Assembly: GCF_000350225.1 (NCBI RefSeq)
Contig: NW_005179037.1
Coordinates: 124,001 to 188,000 of the forward strand
Source of the DNA: Chondrus crispus
Lineage: Eukaryota > Rhodophyta > Florideophyceae > Gigartinales > Gigartinaceae
Length of the DNA stretch: 64,000 nt
Reading direction: 5' to 3'
How positions within the stretch are numbered: the stretch's first letter is position 1; each line of letters opens with the position of its first letter. A program made the position numbers and the translations under genes. Shown in pieces: positions 12,087-22,247 of the stretch. Below the pieces are notes generated by a model. It made no database searches, was not told where the DNA came from, and saw nothing but the letters and a program-made list of their open reading frames with translations.

Positions 12087-13730
12087 TGAATGAGATTCAC
12101 CCTACAACAGTTGTATTTTTCTGTACTCCCATTTCTCCTTTGTCATCAGGGATTGAACGCAAGAGCGCCTGCGCGGTGTCCCGTCTGGAAAACTCTGACG
12201 TCCTTGAGTACAGACTCCATGAATAATGGCGACGTACCGTCAGCAACGAGAATTAATCCTGAGACCTCTCATCTGAGGAAAGAACAGAACGATGATGAGA
12301 TGGGATTGAGACGCAGATCAACACATGGGGCCTTCCTTCATTAACGTGATTTCCTACGAAAGGAGACGAAGGTTTATACAGCGTAAGAGGAAACTTTTGA
12401 AAGATTTTAGTTCAGCACTTGACGAAACCTAGAGTGCTTTGCTTATTGAGGAAATCGGGGAGAACGCGGAGGAACGGGGACGTCTCGTATGCATTGGACG
12501 ACCTCAGGTCGTTGAGATCTGAGAAACCAATTTGACTTGGGAGCATGAGCACATTGCATGCCAACACACGAAAACGGAGGTGTCAAACATCGTTTGAAAA
12601 TATTAGGGAAATTAAGGAGAACCCTAGTCACCGCAAGAACTCACGCCGGTTTGTTGGCATAAGCCACAGCCGCCGATCTCACGACATATCACAATGCAAA
12701 AAGAGGGGAGGATCTGGACTACGACCCCCCCTCCCCCTCTCACTCACAGGGCGCCAACCATCACTGTGATCGCTTAGTCATGATGATCACGCACGTACGT
12801 CGAGGAGGATGACATTCAAGAAAAAGGGAAAGGACGGAGTCCTAGTCGCGCGACTTTCGGGAAGTGCTCCCGAGCGAGAACGCGCTGTTCGCGCATAGCG
12901 AAGAGTTTCGCCCGTCATTTTCGGACCGCCGGTACGCTGAGTGACCTCGCCAATGGCCTCGCACACGAGTTGTCAACTGGTTTTCACGACCTACAGGTTA
13001 CACGCGCCGCCCCGTGTCCCTAATGACAGAGGGAGGGCAACTCGCCCGATAGCAAGGACGAAAACGCCAAGTTAGGCAACCGAGCGGATGACACTATGTG
13101 AGAATGGGGTTGCCGTGAACCCCGGGATACCATCTAAATGTATGAACCGAGACCGGATCAAGATGGCCGCTCATTGCGACGTGATCAACTAATCGTAATA
13201 CGTACGACCGGATGTGTACGAGGAATCCTCGTCGCCACCTCAACTAGTTGCCACTCGCCGTCAGGACACAGTCCGCTACCTCAGGTAGCAATCTAACAGT
13301 AAGAGGGACGCCCCGAACGAGATCACGGGCAACGAAATTGACGTCTCCACACCTATCGCGCCGCGAACCTGAGTCTGCACGTAAGGGATGTTTTCAAAGA
13401 GAGAGAGGGTAGAACCTACGTGTGAATGAACCGAGTTCTTGACCCCGCCGGAGTCGGGAGACCAGAGGCTTCCCGGCGGAGCTTCCGTCGTCGGTTCAAT
13501 ATTTTTCATGGCATGAAATGTGAACAGGGGAAAGGGCTTCCGATCGAGGAACTAAAAAAAACGGACAGCAATGAAACGGAAGGTCGCGGAAATGGCGAAT
13601 GCCACTGAAGGCGTACAGGGGAACTGAGTCGAACCGGCAACTACAACAGAGAAAAATTGTAGGGAGTCATGGTAGCGATGCTCCTTGTCAGAATGACAGT
13701 TTTCGAGGGATTAGGAAACCGAGGGCGGCT
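12087..13730. other. TE-A 3' region between the two antisense gene copies
   Basis: About 1.6 kb in which I find no gene, LTR or recognisable repeat. I looked for a second LTR matching 16517-17584, which would mark a separate non-autonomous element around the intact antisense gene, and saw none by eye. Confidence 0.4.
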
Positions 13731-13737
13731 CGCCGCG

Positions 13738-13860
13738 CGAAAAAGAGGAGGTAAGTGAGGAATTTGAAGAGGTAAAAAGGGGAAGACGAAAAAGAGGAGG
13801 TAAGTGAGGAATTTGAAGAGGTAAAAAGTGGAAGACAAAAAGAGGAGGTAAACCACAAAA
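13738..13860. repeat. Tandem purine-rich repeat, about 54-bp unit
   Basis: About two and a half copies of a unit containing AGAGGAGGTAAGTGAGGAAT followed by a TTGAAGAGGTAAAAAG segment. The array opens the purine-rich block (to about 14320) downstream of the antisense gene's stop codon, so it lies in that gene's putative 3' region. Confidence 0.75.
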
Positions 13861-14459
13861 GAGGAGGAAAGGGAAGACGCACATCGAGGATGGGAGAAAG
13901 AGAATGCGCAGGAAATTGGGGGAAATTGAGAAATGAAGAGGAGGACCGAAAAGCGGACCACCTCAGAGACCCTAAGGGGGACTGTATTCCCTTGAGGAGG
14001 AATCCCCAAACGGGCAACGGAGCAACTGAAGATGCGATCATTGACGACGTCTCGTGGATGGCTGAACAAAAAGGGGGGAGGGCGACTAAAAAAAATTGTC
14101 TGGGACCGCCACGTCCCCGCCTACGGCAAGAAGAGGGCAAACGAAAGGAGGAAGTCGGAGATGCCGTAAAAACGCACGTTGCCGCCCCCGTTAGGCAGAG
14201 TCAGGGCGTAGGAAAAGAGGGAGAAAAGCGGTCAAGGATAAAGAGGAGGAATTGAAGAGAAGGAAATATAGGGGAATCAGGAAAGGGAAAACTGAAAATG
14301 CAAAAGAGGAGGAAGTGGGAAATAACAGGAGATGCGCAGGTGGGTTCTTTTTATCGCCCAAAGGTCGTACGATAAAGTCGCTAGTCGACTATCAGGTGGG
14401 CAGGATGGGAAAAGAAGGACAGGTCGCAAGGAAGTGCTCTGGCCGCCGTCTCCACGAGA

Positions 14460-16391
14460 CTATGCCCCAAGGGATTTTCCCTTTGGAAGGGAGGTGACAA
14501 GCCGAGCTAGAACTCGCAAGTCGTCCAGGGACGCCCCCTGGAGAGCTTCTCCCTCCACACCATGAGCCATGAGAAGGCGATGGTAAACGGCGGCAGCAGA
14601 GGTATTTTCTTTGGGAATTGTAGATGATGGAGGGCCCGAGGTAGGGGCGAGGAGCGGACCCTCAGGTGAAGGGCAAGCCGGACGTGGGGTCGGATCCCCG
14701 GCCGACGGTGGGGCTTCCCGAATTGAAATGGTTCCCGTCGAGCAGCTCGCAGGAGGAAGCTCGACGCGCGGAGGAGCCTCAGGGCGGGTTAAGCCCACGG
14801 GTGCCGTACATGACGGCAATGGCAAGGTTGAGGTGGGTGTGACGAGCTGTCCCTCGCGCGATGGGGAAGCAGGAAGTGAGGTTGGATTCACGTCGGAGGA
14901 AGACACGACTCGAAGCGACAAGGTTTCCGCCGAGCTCGTGGGAGGAAGTACGACGCACACTGAGGCCTCAGGCGCGGAGGGACGGACCGGTGCAGGGAGA
15001 GGGGAAGTTGGGGCCGAAGGTCGAGAGCACATCTCAGGCTCTCGAGGATCCGCGTTCACCACAGTGACTGCGTGGGGGGTTGGTGGTTGATTTCCGAAAC
15101 GGCGGCTCATCTGGGCCTCCCAGGCAGAACAGAGGGAGGAGGACCAGGGGTTGATCCACACGAAGTCGCCGGCAGCTGGATGATTTCTACCAGGGGAAAA
15201 AGAGGGTCGCTGGCGTGAAAAGGACCGAGACGAATTTTGTGGAGGAACGCAATCCCACGCTACGGTCTCGATCATATCGAGGAGGGCGTGCACTTCACGG
15301 TCCACATCGGACCCGCCAAGGGGGACAGAAAAATCGAGGAGACGCACCTGTTCGCGGAGTTTCGAAGGGAGGTGCCACAGGCGCCAACAGTCGAAAACTT
15401 CCCACAGGAGGGTGGCGGCGACTTTCACGCACCACTCCGTGAGAAACACAGTCCACAGCCCGTGCTGCGGATCGCGTAAATGACTGCCGTAATATGTCAG
15501 GATGGGGCCTAACTCAGCCCAGAAACCCTGACATACCTCGTATTGACTCCACCAGGACGGGGTTCGTTGGTATCGATTGGTGTAGTGCTGTCTGGAAATT
15601 TCACGAGCCTCAATCATCTGGTACGCCACGAAGTACCCAGTGTCGGATCGGACCCGACGCTCAAAGCGTACAGTATTTTGGAAAAAGAAAATACCGCCGC
15701 GCTTTGTATGGCGAAAGTTTGTGGGAAGAATGGCTTGGGTCCAAAACATGGCGTCGGTCGTGACGGTGCGTCGGTTGCGCCACAGTCGGTCCGCCTCGGA
15801 CACGGGGTCACCGTAGGTGCAGTCGATGAGGTTGTCGAGGTAGAGTCGTTCCCCCTCCGTACGACACTGCCAAGTGTCGCAGTGGTAACATGAAGGTATG
15901 AGGGCGTCGGCCATAGGAATCTCGATCCGAGTGAGCACAGCGTCCATGAAGCGCAGGGATAAGGAGGAGCGACCGCGCGGGGAGGAGTGACGTAGGATGG
16001 AGGTGGGTATAGCGATGCGGGCGCGCCAGTCAAAGGTGTGAATGGCCTGCAAAGGGAGGTTACCGGGCAACATGCCCGCATCATCGGCGAAATTATTTTT
16101 GATGCCGTCGAGGTCGCGGACGCCCACAGAGGAGAACCATTGAGCAGAAGCAAACAGGGCTGCGTTATCACGCATGGTTTTGTTCTGCAGCTCCTCGAGC
16201 GAAGGATGACGGCGGGCTACCCAAGAGGAATGGTAGCCCGGATGGAAGGCCGGCTCGGCAGGGATGGGAACAGGGGGTAGACGGGGTATGGAAGGAAGAC
16301 CCCGGGGCACTTCGAACTTGCGAGGAAAGCCAACGCCCGGACGTCTACGGGTGGCACTATCGTCCAAGTGTTCCGATGGAGAAGGAAGCAT
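14460..16391 (-). CDS. Unknown antisense protein of TE-A (aORF), 643 aa, intact
   Basis: A full-length open frame on the strand opposite gag-pol, starting 126 bases inside the 3' LTR boundary and running back toward pol. I do not recognise its family. The N-terminal 60 residues are Pro-rich. Residues about 60-390 look globular and rich in Trp, Cys and aromatic residues (SWWSQYEV, DPQHGLW, EWCVKVAA). Residues about 420-600 are Pro/Ser/Thr-rich with PLPA/PTS repeats and probably disordered. A short conserved tail ends LPKGKSLGA. No signal peptide or obvious membrane helix is seen. A second, decayed copy at 10960-12086 retains the core and the tail. A distantly similar arrangement occurs in TE-C1 (53686-55926). 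Position and strand suggest transcription from an antisense promoter in the 3' LTR. Function unknown. Confidence 0.75.
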   Translation of the reverse strand: MLPSPSEHLDDSATRRRPGVGFPRKFEVPRGLPSIPRLPPVPIPAEPAFHPGYHSSWVARRHPSLEELQNKTMRDNAALFASAQWFSSVGVRDLDGIKNNFADDAGMLPGNLPLQAIHTFDWRARIAIPTSILRHSSPRGRSSLSLRFMDAVLTRIEIPMADALIPSCYHCDTWQCRTEGERLYLDNLIDCTYGDPVSEADRLWRNRRTVTTDAMFWTQAILPTNFRHTKRGGIFFFQNTVRFERRVRSDTGYFVAYQMIEAREISRQHYTNRYQRTPSWWSQYEVCQGFWAELGPILTYYGSHLRDPQHGLWTVFLTEWCVKVAATLLWEVFDCWRLWHLPSKLREQVRLLDFSVPLGGSDVDREVHALLDMIETVAWDCVPPQNSSRSFSRQRPSFSPGRNHPAAGDFVWINPWSSSLCSAWEAQMSRRFGNQPPTPHAVTVVNADPREPEMCSRPSAPTSPLPAPVRPSAPEASVCVVLPPTSSAETLSLRVVSSSDVNPTSLPASPSREGQLVTPTSTLPLPSCTAPVGLTRPEAPPRVELPPASCSTGTISIREAPPSAGDPTPRPACPSPEGPLLAPTSGPPSSTIPKENTSAAAVYHRLLMAHGVEGEALQGASLDDLRVLARLVTSLPKGKSLGA

Positions 16392-16503
16392 GGTATTTTC
16401 GTCTTACCCTTGCTAGAACGCCGCGCAGAGTGATTGATGACCGGGAAACACGGTCAGCAGCGGCAGGAGATTATACGATGGCTGGGCGTTGCGCAAGGGC
16501 GCT

Positions 16504-16516
16504 CAGAAGGGGGATA
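16504..16516 (+). promoter_or_regulatory. TE-A polypurine tract
   Basis: A purine-rich run (CAGAAGGGGGATA) immediately precedes the TGTAG start of the 3' LTR, the position of the plus-strand DNA primer in Ty3/gypsy elements. The TE-B2 tract just before TGTAGTAT at 43905 has the same form. Confidence 0.7.
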
Positions 16517-16706
16517 TGTAGTGCAGTACGCACCTGAAAAGGGGGGTGAAAAGAAATGAAAATGATGGGGTATGACAAGCAAAAGTGGAAATCATTTCAC
16601 TTTATTATTTTAATTATTAATTTTAATTAGTTGCATATTAGTTATTTAACATTAGATTGGATCTAGGATCTAGCGCCGAGAGCTACTGTAGTGGCTCCGG
16701 CGGGGC

Positions 16707-16715
16707 GATATATAC
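16707..16715 (+). promoter_or_regulatory. TATA-like box in the TE-A LTR
   Basis: GATATATAC lies in a GC-rich context about 190 bases into the LTR, a plausible U3 promoter position for the sense transcript of the element. Confidence 0.4.
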
Positions 16716-16747
16716 CTTAGCCCTCTGACGACCAAGTCAGTAAAGGT

Positions 16748-17010
16748 AACCCGAGTTGCCGGAGTTGAATGTCGCCTTGGTCGAAGTCCGTCCCTACCAA
16801 GACGCTCCCTTTTACCTAAGCCTACGGCATCCTTCAGCGCTCGGGGACCCCATTCCTTTTTCCTTTATTTCCCAATCGAACCCGAGTTGCCAGAGTTTGA
16901 TATCGCCTTGGTTGAAGTTCGTCTTTTACAAGACATTCCCTTTAACTACAGATTACTTTATCCTTTGCGCTCGGGGGTCCCCTTTTTCCTTATCAATTTT
17001 CCTTTACTTC
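16748..17010 (+). repeat. Two diverged copies of a ~130-bp unit inside the TE-A LTR
   Basis: Each copy begins AACCCGAGTTGCC, continues TCGCCTTGGT, and ends with a CGCTCGGGG segment followed by a T-rich stretch. The copies start near 16748 and 16878. Their divergence shows the duplication is older than this insertion. Confidence 0.7.
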
Positions 17011-17584
17011 CCTATCCTAATTTCCCTTAATCTTGAGTTGGTCCCACCTTGTAGGATTGCGATCCGCAACGTGACGTCATTTGCCATCGGGCTTCTGTGT
17101 TGGTGCACCAGTGGTGCTTTTCTCAGTGTTGGTTCCATCGGAATCTGGTTGCGACCGATCCGTTGTTGGTACTTTGCCATCGGGCAGTACGGCGGTGTAG
17201 CGCTGCTACGTTTTCTTCTTTCCCGACGGGCTACGTTGCGACGTCCCCGTCGAAGATCTTATCAAGGGCATAAGGTGTACAAGGCGCTCTTCGAGCATTG
17301 GATTTACGACCCATCGGACCAGGTTTACCTAAACACCCCTCCGAACTCGTCGAGCAGTCGCCTTTACAAGTCTCTACCACCATTTACCGATCCCGGGCTG
17401 GGCCCTTCTCTTTGCCCCCCCTATCAGGGATCCGAGCTACTGCGGGCCGCAAACCCGCTTAAAGAGGACAGGGAGCTTCGAGCACTCCGTAGCGCTGTGC
17501 CGTTGGCAGTTGTTGTTTTTGTTGCTGTTGTTTGTGTTGGACCGTCGGACCTTGGTCTCTGCCTAACAGGCGCATTGCACTACA

Positions 17585-17733
17585 GCGTAGCCCATTAGGG
17601 GCTTCGCCCGCAGTAAACAGAGCCGATTAGCGGTGTTCCTTGCCTTTTCCTTTTGGCGTGCGCGGGCGGCAGGGCACGACGCGCGCGAGCGAGGTCGTCC
17701 TGACGGTTCGGCCCTGCGAGGCCGGAAGGAGCG
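17585..17733 (-). other. TE-B1 3' untranslated part, cut by TE-A
   Basis: Short stretch between the TE-A LTR and the TE-B1 pol stop. It is weakly similar to the sequence following the TE-B2 pol stop, but no polypurine tract or 3' LTR is reached before TE-A begins. The simplest reading is that TE-A inserted here and the missing TE-B1 3' LTR lies left of the window. Confidence 0.55.
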
Positions 17734-20700
17734 CTACGCGAGCGCGCTTGTCCGTCCTTGGCGCGTACGCCAATATCGGTCAATGAAAGGTTGCGGGAGC
17801 CCCTCGGAGGGCTCGTAGGTATCGTCGGAAGCGGCGTACCCGTACCAGCGGACCTTGTACTCGGTGCCGCCGCGGGTCATACGGTGTCCGACGATGCGGT
17901 CAACGACGTATTCCGCGCGGGGTGTTGTGGCTTGTGCGTCCGATGCGGATGGAATGGCCGAGGTGACAGTGTCCCCCGGCCCGCGTGGCATTTTCGTGAC
18001 GCGGTCGATGCTCACGCGATTTTCCACGCCGTCCTGCTCGATGAGTACCGTGGTGTCCGTAGCGGAGCGCACGCGAAACGGCCCCTCTGTCCTTGGTAGA
18101 AGTTTGACAGAGAGCTCGTCCGTTCCGGTCGTACCTTGCGCACGCGTGCGTCGCCCGACGCTTGTCAATGGGCGGGGCGGGCGATCAACGTAGACAAAAT
18201 CGCCCGCCACAACGACTGGACGGAAGCGGACCTTCTTGTCAAAATCGTCCTTGTACCGCTTTTGCGATGCGGATAATTTCGTCTGAGCGCGGTCGAGAGC
18301 GTCGCGAAGCTTGCGCAGCGTGGCGCGCTTGTACTGCACCGGGGTCCGCGGGTCCTCTCGATGGGTCCCCGCGTCCTGTGGCACAGTACCGGGGAGGATT
18401 AAACCGGACGGTGGCCGCGTTAACACCAGGTCGAACGGAGTCGTCTCCGTCGACCGGTGGACCTGCGTATTGTAGGCGAAGGTCAGCGGCTGCACGTAGT
18501 CGTCCCAATCGCGCTGGTGCTCCTCCACGTAGTGCCGGAGGCGTTGCACCAGCATGCGATTGAACCGATCGGTCTGCCCATTCGACTGGGGGTGGTAGGC
18601 TGTCGTGAGATAATGCCGCACCCCCAGGAGGGCGCATACCGCGTCGAAGAATTTCGCAGCGAACTGGGGGCCATTGTCGGTTAGTACGTAGCGCGGCGCT
18701 CTGTAAACGTAGACCCAGCCGTCTAAAAACGCGTTTGCGACGACCGAAGCGGTTGTGGTCCGGAGCGGGATACTGCGCGTTAGCTTGGAGAACCGGTCGG
18801 TAATTACCAACACGTGTTGGTTTCCGTGCGCCGTCTTGGCCAGGGGCCCCAGGAGGTCCATCGCGACAAAATCTAATGGGCCCGCCGCGGGGAACAGCTT
18901 GAGATCCTTTTGGTTCTTGACAAGCGTCCCGCGGGTCGCAGCACACGAGGTGCAATTCCGTACGGTCGAAAACGCGTCGCTGGCCATGTGTGGCCAGTAG
19001 TACTCCCTGCGAAGGGTGTAGTACATACGCGTCGCTCCCGGGTGACCTGCCAACCTCGGATGGTGTGCCAGGTACAGTACGCGGGGGCGCAACCGAGTCG
19101 GTACCACGCGCTGCAGGGCCCCGTCCAGCGGGGACGTCCTCACGAGAAATCCGTAACGGTCGATGTCGAACTTCGAGTTCGGCGTCCCGACGGTTTTCTC
19201 GGCGAAGCGACAGAAGGCGTCCTCAGCTTGTTCGCGTAGAAATTCCTCAACCGAGATGGACGCAGCGTCGCGTTCCTCGGGAGTTATCGCGAGCGCGTGA
19301 CAACCGTCCGGACGGTCTTGCGGCGGGTCCCAGTGCACATTGTCCAGGAGGGCCTCGCTGCCCTCATCGTAGTGGACCGCGAAGCACGGGACCTCATCAT
19401 CGACCGGTTCGGTGTCTCCTCCATCGGTACGTAACCGCGATACGCCGTCCGCGAGTTGGTGCTTGACGCCTGGGCGGTACTGTACCTCGTAGTCGTACTC
19501 CGCCAAGCGCAGGCGCCAGCGAGCGAGCCGACCGGAACTGTCCGCTAAATTGAGGACCCAGCGTAGGGCCTCGTGATCCGTGCGGAGGTTGATCGCGCTT
19601 CCGTATAGGTACGGCCGTAGGGTGAGGATGCTCCACACTACGGCCAAGCATTCCTTTTCGGTAGTCGTATAATTGCGCTCCGCGTCGGTCAACGCGCGGC
19701 TCCAATATCCGATCGGTCGAATACTTCCATCGGGTTGCTCCTGTAGAAGAGCGCAACCCACTTGGTGTCCGCACGCGTCGGTGTCCAGCGTATATTTCCG
19801 TCCGTAGCGGGGCAGCGCGAGGATTGGCGGCGCCACGAGGCGCCGCTTCAATTCCTCAAACGCCGCGTATTCCGTATCGGTTAATATCTCGAACTCGTAG
19901 GGCTGATTCTTGCCGGTCTTCTTATTCAGCGGCGCGGCGATCCTCGCGAATCCTTGCACAAACCGTCGGTACACGTTCCACATCCCGAGAAAGGATCGCA
20001 GTTCCGTTTGGTTCGTAGGCGCGCGCGCGCTTGATCGCGATGACGTTGCGTCGCTCCACCTCCAACCGTCCATTCATGACGAATGACGTGCCCGAGATAG
20101 GTTACCGAGGTGTTGAAAAACGCGCACTTCGCCAATTTTAGCGACACGCCCGCGGTATGTAGAAGCCGTAGTACCTCGCGCACGTGTGCCATATGTTCCG
20201 TAACGGTTCGCGAGTAGACGATGACGTCATCGAGGTAGACCAGCGCGGTCTCCCATTTCACGCGGGACAGGATGATGTCGACCGCTCGTTGAAATGTCGC
20301 GGGCGCGTTTTCGAGACCTACCGGCATGCGTAGAAAACGGTAGAGGCCCGAGTGCGACGCGAACGTTGTTTTATCGCGGTCCTCCTCGGCGATCTCCACC
20401 TGCCAATACCCGCTATTACAGTGTAGCGTGGTAAAGACAGTGGCATCGCCGAGCGAGTCGATACATTCGTCCATGCGCGGTAGTGGGTAGGAGTCGCGAA
20501 CCGTAACGGCGTTTAGCTTGCGATAGTCCACGCAGAACCGCATGGTCCCGTCTTTTTTAGGGACGAAGACCACGGGGCTCGCCCACTCGGCCGATGTCGG
20601 TTCGATGACTCCCGCGCGCAGCATGCGGTCGATTTCCTTCTTCTCCTTCTCGCGCGCGATGGGTCCGGCTCGGTAGGGTGCTTGGTAGATCGGCTTCGCA

Positions 20701-22247
20701 CCGGGCTTCAGCTCGATGCGATGCTTCGTAGCATCGATCTTACCCAAGTGGCCGGACCACATGTTCTTGAACTCGGACAGCATGTCCATAATTTCCGACC
20801 GGACGGTACTGTCTTCTGCACCAATATGGACGTCTTCTTCCCACGAGCGGGTCTTCTCCGCGTCCGTATCGGTCCGCTCATCCGCGTTAGCGGGATTGCC
20901 ACTGTGGGCGTCGTCCGTTTCCGGGTCTTCGCGTCGCGCGCCTCCTCCCGTAGCGGTGGTGGATTTAATTCTACCATCGTCCGTGACGGGTCCTTCTCGT
21001 CGCGCACATTCCCCCGCGGGTGAGGATTTAATCCTGCCTTCATCCGTAGCGGATTCTTTGCGACGCGCGTATCCTTCCGTAGCGGTGGAGGATTGTCTTC
21101 TGCCATCGTCCGTAACTGGTTGTTGGCGTCGTGCCTGTTCCTCCGTAGCGGCCGAGGAATTATTTTTGTTCCCTCCCCCTTCCTTAGCGTCGGCCTCTCC
21201 GGGGACCGGCACGCCAAGTGTCAGGATGTGTGTGGGGGATGGCAACGCGAGACCAACAACGGTATGCTTGGGGACGTGGGCCGCGCGGCTTCTGAAGTTG
21301 CTAACGAGCACCGTAAACGGCTCGCCCGGGAGGAGGTCCATGACCCCTTGGGCCATCAGGCATAAATTCTTATGCGCCGTTTTGGGGTGGTTTTGCAGGA
21401 AGCAAAGCCCCCCAACCGATTTTGCGACGCGTACCATCGCTTGGGTCATCGGGGGTATCGTCACCCCCTTGACGACGCGAATTTTCCGTGACGGTACGTT
21501 CGTCGGGAACTGCGCGCGCTTCCGGTCGGCCGAATTTTCCTCCTGCGGGAGCTGCTGCGACGGTCCCCTCGAGGCCATCTTGCGGTCGTGCCTCGAGGGT
21601 GTGACTCCCGTCAGCGCTACGGACGGCGCATGATTGAACAGCACCTTCCTCTGCGGTGGCAGGATCGCCTTCACGTGGCGATCCAGGAACGTGGTTCCGA
21701 GGATACAGTCCACCTCAAGGTTGGTGACGACCAAGAACGGTACGCGCGCGACGAACTCACCAATCCGGACGTACAGCTTGAGCTCGCCGAGGGCCATCAT
21801 CGACCTATTCGAAGCGTCGATGAGCGGCGGGCTCCGCGCCGACTGGATGGCAGCGCGCCACGGTTCTGCAACACAGCGTAGGTGGATTAGATTCGGGCCG
21901 GCGCCCGAATCTAGAACCGGCGTGATGGCGCGCATCATCGCGCGTCGTTGTCCGACCGTTGCGGTGACCTTGTAATTTTGCTTCTTGAAGAAGCAAATTG
22001 CCGCTTCGTCCGTTCGGCTCTGCGATTGCGCGCGTACCGAAGCGGTCGACGGGGTGCCTTGTTTATTGAGGCTTGGCATGGGGAGGATCGTCGACGCCTC
22101 TACGCGTCCTCCCCGGCTTCCCCCGTCAACCCAAGGTCCTCGGGCCCCTCGTCCGTCAGCGGTAACGCGGGTTCTTCCGATTGGACGGTCTCGCGCGGCT
22201 CGACCACGTTGATGCCCGTGGGAGCCTGCGCACGCGAATTTTGCCAC
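17734..22247 (-). pseudogene. pol: TE-B1 pol, frameshifted, with an altered integrase site
   Basis: Ty3/gypsy Pol on the minus strand: protease (DSGAGPN near 21905), RT (YLDD near 20240), RNase H, integrase HHCC finger (about 18935-19065), D and D motifs, and a C-terminal chromodomain (about 17780-17925). Two long open frames, 22247-19926 and 20073-17734, overlap. Comparison with TE-B2 shows a net frame change from a 4-base gain near 20080 and a 2-base loss in the GC-dinucleotide run near 20030. The third catalytic acidic residue of integrase, Glu in TE-B2 (GQTERFN), is Asp here (GQTDRFN, codon at 18568-18570). This copy should lack both a continuous Pol and normal integrase chemistry. The start overlaps gag in the -1 frame. 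Confidence 0.93.
22080..22114 (-). promoter_or_regulatory. Stem-loop across the TE-B1 gag stop
   Basis: An 8-bp perfect stem (GGGGAGGA with TCCTCCCC) brackets the gag stop codon. The same structure is present in TE-B2 at 38146-38180, with a single loop difference. Confidence 0.5.

Larger units (their letters stand above)
16517..17584 (+). repeat. TE-A 3' LTR, 1,068 bp
   Basis: The ends are perfect 9-bp inverted repeats, TGTAGTGCA and TGCACTACA, with TG...CA termini and a polypurine tract directly upstream. Internally there is an AT-rich block (16590-16660), a TATA-like motif (16707-16715), and two diverged copies of a roughly 130-bp unit. The 5' partner LTR is outside the window, so the boundaries rest on the terminal repeats and context rather than on LTR-LTR alignment. 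Confidence 0.8.

Noticed and set aside
12087..13730. A 5' LTR that would make the intact TE-A antisense gene part of a separate small element
   Set aside because: No TGTAGTGCA start or TGCACTACA end and no match to the 16517-17584 LTR could be seen here.
16756..17598. 280-codon plus-strand frame
   Set aside because: It lies inside the TE-A LTR, spans the diverged 130-bp repeat and has no recognisable domain; most likely chance.
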